Below are positions 24,924 to 33,171 of a stretch of 64,000 bases of DNA, one piece after another. Source of the stretch: JADLGL01 sp963732865 (lineage in GTDB: Bacteria; Pseudomonadota; Alphaproteobacteria; Rhizobiales; Kaistiaceae). The notes under the pieces were generated by a model. The model saw only the letters and a program-made list of their open reading frames with translations, did not search any database and was not told the origin of the DNA. A program made the position numbers and the translations under genes. Numbering within the stretch: position 1 is the stretch's first letter; each line of letters starts with the position of its first letter. The stretch spans positions 496,001 through 560,000 of the forward strand of contig CAVTBC010000001.1 in assembly GCA_963732865.1 (NCBI GenBank), written 5' to 3'.

Positions 24924-26798
24924 TCAGCGGTCGCCGGCCTCGACCTCGGCGACATCGGCGATCTTGAGCGTCGGCCGCGCTTGCCCTTGCCAATGGTCGA
25001 GCGATAGCGTTCCGGCGATGTGCAGCGGCCCGCCGCCGCGGTCGAGAAGCCTCTGGCCAAGCGGCGTCTCCCCGGCGCGAAAGGCCATCGCCTTGAGCGT
25101 TGCGCCGCCGGCGCCCGCGATGCCGACACGGACATGGCCGTTGCCGACCGTTTCGGAATAGGTGACGCGGTGCGCCGGGAAAGCGAGCATCGGCGGCGGG
25201 TGGCCGGCACCGAACGGCCCGGCCCGCTCCAGCAATTCGATCGTCTCGGCAGTGGCGCCACCGGCGGTCGTCACGGCGTCGATCTTCAGATCACGCTCTG
25301 CCGTGGCGGCCCTGGCGACTTCGCCGGCCAAGGCTGTGGCCATGAATTCCTCGAAGGCATGCAGTTGGTTCATGGCCACTGTCACTCCGGCCGCCATCGG
25401 ATGACCGCCGCCCTTGACGAGGATGCCGCGATCGACGGCCGCCTTGACCGCCCGGCCGAGATCCACGCCCGGGATCGAGCGGCCTGAGCCGACGCCAAAG
25501 CCGGACGGACCATCGGCGATAGCGAAGGCCGGCCGGCCGAAGCGCTCTTTCAGGCGCGCCGCGATTAGACCGACGACGCCGGGGTGCCAGCCGGGATCAT
25601 GCGTGATGACCACCGGCGGATCGCCGCCGCCATCGAAGACGGGCTCGGTCGCCGCCATGGCCTCGGCGACCATCGCCGCCTCCAGCGTTTGCCGCTCGGT
25701 GTTGAGGCGATCCAGCTCCAGAGCGATCCGTTCGGCTTCGGCCGGATCGTCGGAAGCGAGCAGCGCCGCTCCCAGCGCGGCGTTGCCGATGCGGCCGCCG
25801 GCATTGATGCGAGGGCCGATGAGGAAGCCGAGATGCCCAGCTTCGATCGGACCCGTGAGGCGCGCCAGCCGCGCCAGAGCAGCAAGGCCGATATTCTCCT
25901 GCCGGCGCATCGCGAGAATGCCCTTCACGACAAAGGCGCGGTTGAGCCCGGTCAGCCCGACCACATCGCAAACCGTGCCCAGCGCGACGAGGTCCAGCCA
26001 CTTCAACAGATCAGGCTCCTTCGTCACGGCGAAGAAGCCGCGCTGGCGCAGCTCGCGGTTGACCGCGACAACCGCCATGAAGACAAGCCCGACGGCGGCG
26101 AGATGGCCGAGCCCGGAGAGATCGTCCTGGCGGTTCGGGTTGATGATGGCGACCGCCGGCGGCAGGGCCGCGGACGCCAGATGATGGTCGATCACCACCA
26201 CGTCGATACCGCGCCGCCGGGCGTGTTCAAGAGCATCGACGCTGGTCGTGCCGCAGTCGACCGTCACAATCAGCGTTGCGCCGGCGTCCGCCAGCTTGTC
26301 GATCGCCTCGACATTGGGGCCGTAGCCTTCGAACAGGCGATCGGGAATGTAGACGGTCGGCTGGAGGCCAAGGCTTTTCAGATATCGATTCAGCAAAGCC
26401 GACGAAGTCGCGCCATCGACATCGTAATCGCCGAAGATGGCGATCTCCTCCTCGGCCTCGACGGCATCGGCGATGCGCGCCGCACCGACGTCCATGGCGG
26501 TCAGCGTCGCCGGGTCCGGCATGAGGTGGCGCACCGTCGGATCGAGGAACGCCGTCGCCTCCTCGGCGGAGACGCCGCGCCCGGCGAGAATGCGCGCGAG
26601 TAGCTCAGGCAAATCATTGCGCTGGGCGATATCGAGCGCCAAGGCGCTGCCCCGGGCATCTAGCCGATCGACCCAACGGCGACCCGTCACCGAGCTCTCG
26701 ACACCGAGAAAGGAGCGGATCGGCGCCGCCGCGTGGCGGCCCATCGCTTCTTCGAGTTCGGTTGCGAACATGTCAGGTGGCCGTGGTCCGGCGGTCAT
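24924..26798 (-). CDS. recJ: single-stranded-DNA-specific exonuclease RecJ
   Basis: 624 residues. The DHH phosphoesterase motifs are DYDVDG (124-129), DCG (181-183) and DHH (204-206), followed by the DHHA1 domain (GRIGNAALGAALLASDD, GVVGLIAARLKERFGRPAF, GSGRSIPGVDLG, GGGHPMAAGVTV) and an OB-fold domain ending HWQGQARPTLKIADVAEVE. RecJ is a 5'-to-3' exonuclease on single-stranded DNA in recombination and mismatch repair, with Mn or Mg in the DHH site. ATG at 26798 or 26771 both possible; neither has a clear ribosome site. It lies 51 nt downstream of hom on the same strand, the usual order in Hyphomicrobiales. Confidence 0.95.
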   Translation of the reverse strand: MTAGPRPPDMFATELEEAMGRHAAAPIRSFLGVESSVTGRRWVDRLDARGSALALDIAQRNDLPELLARILAGRGVSAEEATAFLDPTVRHLMPDPATLTAMDVGAARIADAVEAEEEIAIFGDYDVDGATSSALLNRYLKSLGLQPTVYIPDRLFEGYGPNVEAIDKLADAGATLIVTVDCGTTSVDALEHARRRGIDVVVIDHHLASAALPPAVAIINPNRQDDLSGLGHLAAVGLVFMAVVAVNRELRQRGFFAVTKEPDLLKWLDLVALGTVCDVVGLTGLNRAFVVKGILAMRRQENIGLAALARLARLTGPIEAGHLGFLIGPRINAGGRIGNAALGAALLASDDPAEAERIALELDRLNTERQTLEAAMVAEAMAATEPVFDGGGDPPVVITHDPGWHPGVVGLIAARLKERFGRPAFAIADGPSGFGVGSGRSIPGVDLGRAVKAAVDRGILVKGGGHPMAAGVTVAMNQLHAFEEFMATALAGEVARAATAERDLKIDAVTTAGGATAETIELLERAGPFGAGHPPPMLAFPAHRVTYSETVGNGHVRVGIAGAGGATLKAMAFRAGETPLGQRLLDRGGGPLHIAGTLSLDHWQGQARPTLKIADVAEVEAGDR

Positions 26799-26849
26799 CG
26801 CCGAATTTGGGATGATAAGCGATTCGCGATCAAGGGCCGAAACGTCGCC

Positions 26850-28175
26850 CTACCCCAGCGGCTCGATGCGGATGAGCTGCGGCTCGGCGGCGATGTGGCC
26901 ATCGGCGTGGATCTCGTCGAGGGCTGCACGGATGGCGGATTCGTTGGTCTCGTAGGTGATCAGAATCACCGGCTGCGGTGCCGCCGGGGCGAGATGGCCG
27001 GGCGCGCCCGAATGTGGCGTGCGTCGGCGCTGCACGATGGATTCAAGCGAAATGCCCTGCTCGGCCATGCGGGTCGCGATGGCGGCGAAGGCGCCCGGCC
27101 GATCATAGACCGAGAGGCGGAGATAATAGCCGCCCTCATGGGCACGGATCGCCGCCCGCTTGTGCGGCGCCAGCTCGGTTGCCGGAATGCCGAAAGTCGG
27201 CAGCCTTATGCCGCGCGCGATATCGACGATATCCCCTATCACGGCCGAGGCGGTCGCGTCGCCGCCGGCGCCCGGGCCCGACAGCACCAGCTCGGCGGCA
27301 TAGTCGGCCTCGATGGCGACCGCGTTGGTGACGCCGTCAATGGCGGCGATCGCCGAGGCCTTCGGCACCATCGCCGGATGGACGCGCTGCTCGATGCCGG
27401 TCTCGGTGCGCATGGCGATGCCGAGCAGCTTCAGCTTGTAGCCAAGCTCGTCCGCGGCTTCGAGGTCGGCGAGCGTGATCGACGAGATGCCCTCGACGTA
27501 GATGGCGTCGGCGTCGATCTGCGTGCCGAACGCGATGGCGGCGAGGATCGCCAGCTTGTGGGCGCTGTCATGGCCGTCGACGTCGAAGCTAGGATCGGCC
27601 TCGGCGTAGCCCAGCCGCTGCGCCTCGGCGAGGCAGGTGGCGAAGTCGAGCCCTTCCCGCTCCATGCGGGTGAGGATGTAATTGCAGGTGCCGTTGAGGA
27701 TACCGTAGATGCGGTCCACCGAGTTGCCGGCGAGCGCTTCGCGCAGCGTCTTGACGATCGGGATCGCCGCGGCGGCGGCCGCCTCGAAATTGAGGCTAAC
27801 ATTGTTCGCTTCGGCGAGTTCAGCGAGCTCCTGACCGGAGGCCGCAAGCATCGCCTTATTGGCGGTGACGACATGCTTGCCGGCGCCGAGCGCGGCGCGC
27901 ACTGCCGCCTCAGCCACGCCGCCCGCGCCGCCGATCAGCTCGACAAAGACATCGACTTCGGGATCGGTGGCCAGCGCCACAGGGTCTTCGACCCAGCGGA
28001 AGGCCGAGATGTCGACCGCGCGCTGCTTGCCACGATCGCGCGCAGAAACGCCGGCGATCAGCAACGGCCGGCCGCAACGCTCCGCGATCACGCCGCCATG
28101 GCGCTCGACAAGCTGCAATAGGGACGCGCCGACCGTGCCGAGACCGGCAAGGCCCAAACGCAGCGCTTCGGACAT
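26850..28175 (-). CDS. hom: homoserine dehydrogenase
   Basis: 441 residues. N-terminal NAD(P)-binding GLAGLGTVGASLL, substrate-binding KAMLAASGQELAELAE and AAAAAAIPIVKTLRE, the catalytic-region GILNGTCNYILTRMEREGLDFATCLAEAQRLGYAEADPSFDVDGHDSAHKLAILAAIAFG (dehydrogenase signature), and a C-terminal ACT domain (YYLRLSVYDRPGAFAAIATRMAEQGISLESIVQ). It reduces aspartate semialdehyde to homoserine, the branch point for Met, Thr and Ile; the ACT domain gives threonine feedback. It follows an aminotransferase gene by 26 nt on the same strand, so the two are likely co-transcribed. Confidence 0.95.
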   Translation of the reverse strand: MSEALRLGLAGLGTVGASLLQLVERHGGVIAERCGRPLLIAGVSARDRGKQRAVDISAFRWVEDPVALATDPEVDVFVELIGGAGGVAEAAVRAALGAGKHVVTANKAMLAASGQELAELAEANNVSLNFEAAAAAAIPIVKTLREALAGNSVDRIYGILNGTCNYILTRMEREGLDFATCLAEAQRLGYAEADPSFDVDGHDSAHKLAILAAIAFGTQIDADAIYVEGISSITLADLEAADELGYKLKLLGIAMRTETGIEQRVHPAMVPKASAIAAIDGVTNAVAIEADYAAELVLSGPGAGGDATASAVIGDIVDIARGIRLPTFGIPATELAPHKRAAIRAHEGGYYLRLSVYDRPGAFAAIATRMAEQGISLESIVQRRRTPHSGAPGHLAPAAPQPVILITYETNESAIRAALDEIHADGHIAAEPQLIRIEPLG

Positions 28176-28201
28176 GATGTTTCCGCCTGGGCTAACCGCG
28201 G

Positions 28202-29419
28202 CTAGCGGCGAGCGCCGGCCATGGGCACGACGTTGTGCAATGTTTTGTCAGCGCTTTCAAGGAAGCGGCGGAGATTGCGGCCGGCCTGCCGGATGCGCTG
28301 TTCGTTCTCGACCAGCGCGATGCGGACATGCTCGTCGCCATATTCGCCGAAGCCGATACCCGGCGCGACGGCAAGATCGGCCTTCTCGATGAGGAGCTTG
28401 GCGAACTCGACCGAGCCAAGACGGCGGAACGGTTCCGGGATCGGGGCCCAGGCGAACATCGAGGCCGAGGGCGGCGGAATCTCCCAGCCGGCGCGGCCGA
28501 AACTGTCGACCAGCGCATCGCGGCGATGGCGATAGACTTCGCGCGCCTCGGTGATGCAATCCTGCGGGCCGTTGAGCGCCGCCGTCGCCGCCACTTGGAT
28601 CGGCGTGAAGGCGCCGTAGTCGAGGTAGGATTTCACGCGCGCGAGCGCCGCAATCAGCCGTTCATTGCCGACCGCGAAGCCGATGCGCCAGCCGGCCATC
28701 GAGAAGGTCTTCGACATCGACGTGAACTCGACGGCGACGTCGAAGGCGCCGGGAACCTGGAGAATCGAGGGCGGCGGCTCGTCGAAATAGATCTCCGCAT
28801 AAGCGAGATCGGAGAGGACGATCAGCTCGTTCCGCCGCGCGAAGGTGACGAGCTCGCGATAGAAGTCGAGGTCGGCGGTGAAGGCCGTCGGGTTCGCCGG
28901 ATAGCAGGTGACGACCGCGATCGGCTTCGGGATCGAGTGCAGGACGGCGCGCTCAAGGGCGCGGAAATAGTCCTCGCCCGGCTCGGCCGGCAGCGAACGG
29001 ATCGCGCCGCCCGCCATGAGGAAGCCGAAAGCGTGGATCGGGTAGCTTGGGTTGGGGCAAAGCACGACGTCACCCGGCGCGGTAATCGCCTGGGCAATAT
29101 TGGCGAAGCCTTCCTTCGAACCGATGGTGACGACGACCTGCGTCTCTGGATCGAGGCTGACGCCGAAGCGGCGCTCGTAATAGGCGGCCTGCGCCCTACG
29201 CAATCCCTTGATGCCGCGCGAAGCGGAGTAACCGTGCGTGTCCGGCTTCTGCGCCGTCTCGATCAGCTTCTCGACGATATGGGGCGGCGTCGGCAAATCC
29301 GGGTTGCCCATGCCGAGATCGATGATGTCGGCGCCGCCGGCGCGGGCGCGTGCCTTCAGGCGGTTGACCTGTTCGAAAACGTAAGGCGGCAGGCGGCGAA
29401 TGCGATGGAATTCGCTCAT
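28202..29419 (-). CDS. class I/II aminotransferase, AlaC/LL-DAP-aminotransferase-like
   Basis: 405 residues, PLP fold type I. The PLP lysine is Lys237 in SMSKTFSMAGWRIGF; the pyridine-binding Asp lies in VLSDLAYAEIYFD; the substrate Arg is expected in EHVRIALVENEQRIRQA. The N-terminus RRLPPYVFEQVNRLKARARAGGADIIDLGMGNPD is typical of the AlaC/YfdZ group. Many database entries call these LL-diaminopimelate aminotransferases; the glutamate-pyruvate role of AlaC fits better beside hom in alphaproteobacteria that already use the succinylase DAP route. Gap to hom 26 nt. Two inverted repeats lie 80-144 nt upstream of the start. Confidence 0.85.
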   Translation of the reverse strand: MSEFHRIRRLPPYVFEQVNRLKARARAGGADIIDLGMGNPDLPTPPHIVEKLIETAQKPDTHGYSASRGIKGLRRAQAAYYERRFGVSLDPETQVVVTIGSKEGFANIAQAITAPGDVVLCPNPSYPIHAFGFLMAGGAIRSLPAEPGEDYFRALERAVLHSIPKPIAVVTCYPANPTAFTADLDFYRELVTFARRNELIVLSDLAYAEIYFDEPPPSILQVPGAFDVAVEFTSMSKTFSMAGWRIGFAVGNERLIAALARVKSYLDYGAFTPIQVAATAALNGPQDCITEAREVYRHRRDALVDSFGRAGWEIPPPSASMFAWAPIPEPFRRLGSVEFAKLLIEKADLAVAPGIGFGEYGDEHVRIALVENEQRIRQAGRNLRRFLESADKTLHNVVPMAGARR

Positions 29420-29498
29420 CGTTCGGCAACTCGTGTGTCAGGGGCCGGATTGGCGCCAGACCGGTAAGAATGCGGGCTTATGGTCAAAGAAACGCTAA

Positions 29499-29534
29499 TT
29501 GGCCAGACCCAGCGTAACTTTTTTGTCTGGCCAA
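29499..29534. repeat. 10-bp perfect inverted repeat TTGGCCAGAC
   Basis: TTGGCCAGAC (29499-29508) and GTCTGGCCAA (29525-29534) flank a 16-nt spacer that ends in a T-run. The spacing suits a hairpin or an operator of a dimeric regulator. It lies 80 nt upstream of the aminotransferase gene and immediately adjoins the next hairpin. Confidence 0.45.
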
Positions 29535-29536
29535 TG

Positions 29537-29563
29537 TGGCGGGGGCGCGGCCAGCCCCCGCCA
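29537..29563 (-). terminator. strong hairpin after the ABC permease gene
   Basis: TGGCGGGGGC (29537-29546) pairs with GCCCCCGCCA (29554-29563) through 10 bp around a 7-nt loop, 13 nt past the stop codon of the minus-strand permease. No U-run follows, so termination is likely but unproven. Confidence 0.55.
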
Positions 29564-29576
29564 AATTCGCGGCCGC

Positions 29577-30374
29577 TCAGGCTTCGATGCGGCGGAAGGC
29601 AAGCGCGCCGATAGCGACAAGGGCGGTGGCGAAGACAATCAGCACAGCGAAATCGAGGGTGAGCCCGAGATAGCCGGTGCCGATCAGGAGGTCGCGCATG
29701 GCGTCGATGCCATAGGCGAGCGGGTTGGCGTGGATCAGGCCTTTCATCACCGCCGGCAATCCCTCGATCGGGAACAACGCCCCCGACAGAAAGAAGAGCG
29801 GCATGACGATGAAGTTCATGATCATCTGGAAGCCCTGGAAGTCCTTCAGCCGCGACGCCACGGCCGTACCGAAGGCGGTGAAGATCACCGAGATCAGGAT
29901 CATGACGATGATGGCGACCGGCAACAGCGCCCAGTTCTCCGGCCGGAAACCGACGATCAGCGTGATGACCAGGACGAGGATTCCTTGCGCCACCGAGACC
30001 GTCGCGCCGCCAAGCGTGCGGCCGATCATGATCGCCGAGCGCGGCACGGGCGCCACCAGCGTCTCCTTCAGGAAGCCGAACTGGCGGTCCCACAGCACCT
30101 CCATCCCGGAAAACACCGAGGAGAAGATGATGCTCATGCCGATGATGCCGGGGGCGACGAACTGGATGTAGCTGCCCTGCCCGGCCTGCTGGAACACGGC
30201 GCTGAAGCCGAAACCGAAGGCGAGCAGAAAGAGGATCGGCTGGGCCAGCGCGGCGACGACGCGGCTGCGCGAACGCCAGAAGCGGATGAGCTGCCGCCGC
30301 CACATGACGACGACGGCGCGCGTGAAAGCGCCGGTGCGGTTCGGCGCCTGAACTGTGGTGACTGCTGTGCTCAT
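29577..30374 (-). CDS. ABC-2 type transporter permease (DrrB-like)
   Basis: 265 residues from ATG at 30374, overlapping the ATPase stop codon by 4 nt (ATGA). Six hydrophobic segments. The ABC-2 signature in the last third is visible as GALFPIEGLPAVMKGLIHANPLAYGIDAMRDLLIG, and motif QFVAPGIIGMSIIFSSVFSGMEVLWDRQFGFLKETLVAPVPR fits the DrrB/NodJ group. It should export a drug, lipid or polysaccharide-related substrate with the adjacent ATPase. No substrate-specific gene is next to the pair. The N-terminal stretch is basic (MWRRQLIRFWRSRSR) before the first membrane segment. Confidence 0.9.
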   Translation of the reverse strand: MSTAVTTVQAPNRTGAFTRAVVVMWRRQLIRFWRSRSRVVAALAQPILFLLAFGFGFSAVFQQAGQGSYIQFVAPGIIGMSIIFSSVFSGMEVLWDRQFGFLKETLVAPVPRSAIMIGRTLGGATVSVAQGILVLVITLIVGFRPENWALLPVAIIVMILISVIFTAFGTAVASRLKDFQGFQMIMNFIVMPLFFLSGALFPIEGLPAVMKGLIHANPLAYGIDAMRDLLIGTGYLGLTLDFAVLIVFATALVAIGALAFRRIEA

Positions 30375-31189
30375 CTGCGCCCCCTTGCCGATCTGATCAT
30401 GCGCATCCGGTCGGCGGGGTTGGCCCCCTCTTCGCGGATCACCTTGCCGGTGAGCGCCAGGAAGGCGTCTTCCAGCGAAGCAGAACTCGTCTGCGCCTTG
30501 AGTTCGTCGGCCGTGCCGGAAGCTATGATCTTGCCGTGGTCGATGACGGCGATCCGCTGGGCGATGCGCTCGGCCTCTTCCATGTAATGCGTGGTGAAGA
30601 AGACGGTCGTGCCGTCCTGTTCGTTGAGGTGCCGCAGGTAAGACCACATGTGGTTCCGCGTCTGCGGGTCGAGGCCGAGGGTCGGCTCGTCGAGGAAGAT
30701 GATCTGCGGCAGATGCAGGAGGCCACGCGCGATCTCCAGCCGCCGGCGCATGCCGCCCGAGAATTCCTTCACTTGGCTGTTCCGGCGATCGTCGAGCTCG
30801 ACGAATTTGAGGAGATCATCGATCCGCTCATGGCGCAGCTTGCGCGGCACGCCATAAAGCAGGCCGTGAAATTCCATGTTCTCCCAGGCGGTGAGTTCCT
30901 CGTCGAGGCTCGGATCCTGGAAGACGATGCCGAATGAAAGCCGCACTTGATCGGCCTGCGTCACCGGATCGTGCCCGTTGATGCGTATCGTGCCGCCGGT
31001 CGGCTGCAAGAGCGTCGTCAGCATCTTGATCGTCGTCGACTTGCCGGCGCCGTTCGGTCCGAGGAAGGCAAAGATCTCCCCTCGCTTCACCGCGAAGGAA
31101 ATGTCGTCGACGGCCTTCACGTCGCCGAACGACTTGTAGAGGTTCACCACCTCAACGCTATTGACGCTGCTGTCCAGTGGTTGGTCCAT
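30371..31189 (-). CDS. ABC transporter ATP-binding protein (DrrA-like)
   Basis: 272 residues from ATG at 31189. Walker A GPNGAGKST at 44-52, Q-loop FQDPSLDEELTAWENM, signature FSGGMRRRLEIARG, Walker B IIFLDEPTLGLDP, H-loop TTHYMEEAE. A C-terminal extension of about 40 residues (SASLEDAFLALTGKVIREEG) is common in DrrA/NodI-type ATPases. Translationally coupled to the permease through a 4-nt overlap. A 12-bp palindrome lies 11 nt upstream of the start codon and may be its operator. Confidence 0.92.
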   Translation of the reverse strand: MDQPLDSSVNSVEVVNLYKSFGDVKAVDDISFAVKRGEIFAFLGPNGAGKSTTIKMLTTLLQPTGGTIRINGHDPVTQADQVRLSFGIVFQDPSLDEELTAWENMEFHGLLYGVPRKLRHERIDDLLKFVELDDRRNSQVKEFSGGMRRRLEIARGLLHLPQIIFLDEPTLGLDPQTRNHMWSYLRHLNEQDGTTVFFTTHYMEEAERIAQRIAVIDHGKIIASGTADELKAQTSSASLEDAFLALTGKVIREEGANPADRMRMIRSARGRR

Positions 31190-31199
31190 CAACCCATCC

Positions 31200-31211
31200 T
31201 ATCGTACGATA
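31200..31211. promoter_or_regulatory. perfect 12-bp palindrome TATCGTACGATA, candidate operator
   Basis: TATCGTACGATA reads the same on both strands and lies 11-22 nt before the ATPase start codon, where it would overlap the ribosome site or promoter. AT-rich TATATCTAACATAA follows it. PadR- and TetR-type repressors bind sites of this kind in drug-efflux operons; no such regulator gene lies nearby. Confidence 0.5.
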
Positions 31212-31498
31212 TATCTAACATAAACGCAGCGGACGAGGTTGCAAGTGGGCGCCATAGAAATCGCGCCGAAATATTCATGCCGTTGCGTTGTGGGGGGCGA
31301 TCGCTACGAAATATTGCCCTCTGGACACAACAGGGAAACCTTTCCTATTATCCAACCATAGGCTGATGCGGTGTGCGCGGACTGCGCGGCAGCCGCCGAA
31401 AGGCCAAGATTTCCACGCCCCGCTTCAATTTCCTGCCTGCCGCTGTGCTTCGCGGTGGGCCGTCGGTGCGCTTTGCTTTGCGCTCGCGCACCCGGAAC
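31212..31498. other. intergenic region upstream of the ABC-2 exporter
   Basis: No frame here shows family character. The nonamer CGAAATATT occurs twice in direct orientation (near 31266 and 31307). The plus-strand frames that begin near 31371 lie antisense to the next gene and are not supported. Confidence 0.35.
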
Positions 31499-31963
31499 TC
31501 AATCCGCCGGTCGCGGCACGCGGCGAATCAGACGCGGATATTCGACAGATGGGCAGCGGTCGATAACCACCTGCAGCCCTGCCGCCTCGGCGCGGTCCGT
31601 CGCCTCGGGATTGACGACACCGAGTTGGGTCCAGATCGCCTTCGGTCGCGGCGTCATCGCCAGAACCTCATCGACGATAGCGGGAAGCGCCGATGGCTGG
31701 CGGAAGATGTCGACCATATCGATCGGATCGGGAACGTCGGAAAGGCTGGCGTAAACCGGCAGACCGAGGATCGCGCCGCCTGCCTGCCCCGGATTGACCG
31801 GGATAACGCGGTAGCCCGCGGCGAGCAGGAACTGCATCACGCCATAGCTCGGCCGCTCGGGCTTGGGGCTGGCGCCAACGACGGCGATGGTCTTCACGGA
31901 ACCGAGGATCGAGCGAATGAGATCGTCATCGGGATAGCCAACATATTGCTGCGGCCCACTCAT
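31499..31963 (-). CDS. CoA-binding domain protein (YccU-like)
   Basis: 154 residues, a single Rossmann-type CoA_binding_2 domain. The N-terminus DDDLIRSILGSVKTIAVVGASPKPERPSYGVMQFLLAAGYRVIPVNPGQAG contains the nucleotide-binding VVGASP and the family motif YRVIPVNP. DVPDPIDMVDIFRQ and AIWTQLGVVNPEATDRAEAAGLQVVIDRCPSVEYPR match the rest of the domain, including the Cys in RCPxxEY. Such proteins bind CoA but their role is unclear. Divergent from the rplM promoter region. Confidence 0.9.
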   Translation of the reverse strand: MSGPQQYVGYPDDDLIRSILGSVKTIAVVGASPKPERPSYGVMQFLLAAGYRVIPVNPGQAGGAILGLPVYASLSDVPDPIDMVDIFRQPSALPAIVDEVLAMTPRPKAIWTQLGVVNPEATDRAEAAGLQVVIDRCPSVEYPRLIRRVPRPAD

Positions 31964-32049
31964 CGGACGACATTCCGAAACTTTGGTGGTATCATCTTAC
32001 CTAATCGCTAGAGCGTTGATTTTGTTTCCAATCGGGCGCTGCATCGCGC

Positions 32050-32078
32050 TTGACCATGTTGCGCCTGCCGCCTATATA
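32050..32078 (+). promoter_or_regulatory. promoter of the rplM-rpsI operon
   Basis: TTGACC (32050-32055), a 17-nt spacer and TATATA (32073-32078) give a near-consensus sigma-70-type promoter about 53 nt before the GTG start of rplM. Strong, as expected for ribosomal protein genes. Confidence 0.75.
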
Positions 32079-32130
32079 GCGCGCTCTTTCCGCCACGCGA
32101 TCCTTGCGGGCGGCAATTCGGATCGGTTCC

Positions 32131-32604
32131 GTGACATCTGCAAAAACCTACTCGGCGAAACCTGCCGAAATCGAGAAGAGCTGGGTGGTGATCGACGCCG
32201 AAGGGCTTGTCGTCGGCCGCCTTGCTTCACTGGTGGCGCTGCGCCTTCGCGGCAAGCATCGCCCCAATTTCACGCCGCATGTCGATTGCGGTGACAATGT
32301 CATCATAGTCAACGCCGAGAAGGTAGCGCTGACGGGCAACAAGCTCGCCAAGAAACGCTACTATTGGCACACCGGCTATCCGGGCGGCATCAAGGAACGC
32401 ACCGCCGGCCAGATCATCAACGGGAAGTTCCCCGAGCGCGTGATCGAGAAGGCGGTCGAACGCATGCTGCCGCGCGGGCCGCTTGGCCGGCGCCAGCTGA
32501 AGAATCTCAAAGTATATGCCGGCAGCGAGCACCCGCATGAGGCGCAGCAGCCAACCGCAGTCGACATCGGTTCGCTGAACCGGAAAAATGTGAGGCACGC
32601 GTAA
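32131..32604 (+). CDS. rplM: 50S ribosomal protein L13
   Basis: 157 residues from GTG at 32131; the TTG at 32104 would add residues absent from the family. The start TSAKTYSAKPAEIEKSWVVIDAEGLVVGRLAS and the L13 signature LKNLKVYAGSEHPHEAQQP are present, as are HVDCGDNVIIVNAEKVALTGNK and YYWHTGYPGGIKERTAGQI. It binds 23S rRNA in the large subunit and is an early assembly protein. Gap of 3 nt to rpsI, the standard pair. Confidence 0.95.
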   Translation: MTSAKTYSAKPAEIEKSWVVIDAEGLVVGRLASLVALRLRGKHRPNFTPHVDCGDNVIIVNAEKVALTGNKLAKKRYYWHTGYPGGIKERTAGQIINGKFPERVIEKAVERMLPRGPLGRRQLKNLKVYAGSEHPHEAQQPTAVDIGSLNRKNVRHA

Positions 32605-32607
32605 CCT

Positions 32608-33072
32608 ATGGCCGACCTTCAATCCCTGCAGGATCTTGCCCCATCGGAGCCGGCGGCGCCGGTTTATGTCCAGAAGCTCGACGCCAAGGGCCGCGCCTAT
32701 GCCACCGGCAAGCGCAAGAACGCCATTGCGCGTGTCTGGATTTCGCCCGGCTCGGGCCGCATCCTGGTCAACGACAAGGCCTTCAACGAATATTTCGCAC
32801 GGCCCGTGCTGCAGATGATCGTGCAGCAGCCGATCGTCGCCGCCAGCCGCACCGGGCAGTATGACATCCGCGCCACCGTTTCCGGCGGCGGGCTGTCGGG
32901 CCAGGCCGGCGCGCTACGGCACGGCGTCTCCAAGGCACTGACGTTCTTTGAGCCGGAGCTACGATCGGTCTTGAAGAAGGGCGGCTTCCTCACGCGCGAC
33001 TCGCGTGTGGTCGAACGCAAGAAGTATGGCCGCGCCAAGGCTCGCCGCAGCTTCCAGTTCTCCAAGCGCTAA
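32608..33072 (+). CDS. rpsI: 30S ribosomal protein S9
   Basis: 154 residues. The alphaproteobacterial N-terminal extension of about 30 residues (MADLQSLQDLAPSEPAAPVYVQKLDAKGRAYATGKRK) precedes the bacterial core: ATGKRKNAIARVWISPGSGRILVND, GGLSGQAGALRHGVSKAL, and the conserved basic tail RDSRVVERKKYGRAKARRSFQFSKR that reaches the P-site tRNA. Operon with rplM. A terminator hairpin begins 26 nt after the stop. Confidence 0.95.
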   Translation: MADLQSLQDLAPSEPAAPVYVQKLDAKGRAYATGKRKNAIARVWISPGSGRILVNDKAFNEYFARPVLQMIVQQPIVAASRTGQYDIRATVSGGGLSGQAGALRHGVSKALTFFEPELRSVLKKGGFLTRDSRVVERKKYGRAKARRSFQFSKR

Positions 33073-33098
33073 TCGTCAGCGCCGGAACGGACCAAGCG

Positions 33099-33124
33099 GG
33101 GCGGGCCAAAGGTCCGCCCTTTTT
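33099..33124 (+). terminator. Rho-independent terminator of rplM-rpsI
   Basis: GGGCGGGCC pairs with GGTCCGCCC (one G-T pair) around an AAA loop and is followed at once by five T. Classic intrinsic terminator. Confidence 0.85.
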
Positions 33125-33171
33125 GTATTCTGGCGAGGCGAACCCAGCCCGCCGCTTGAGGATGTCCTCAG

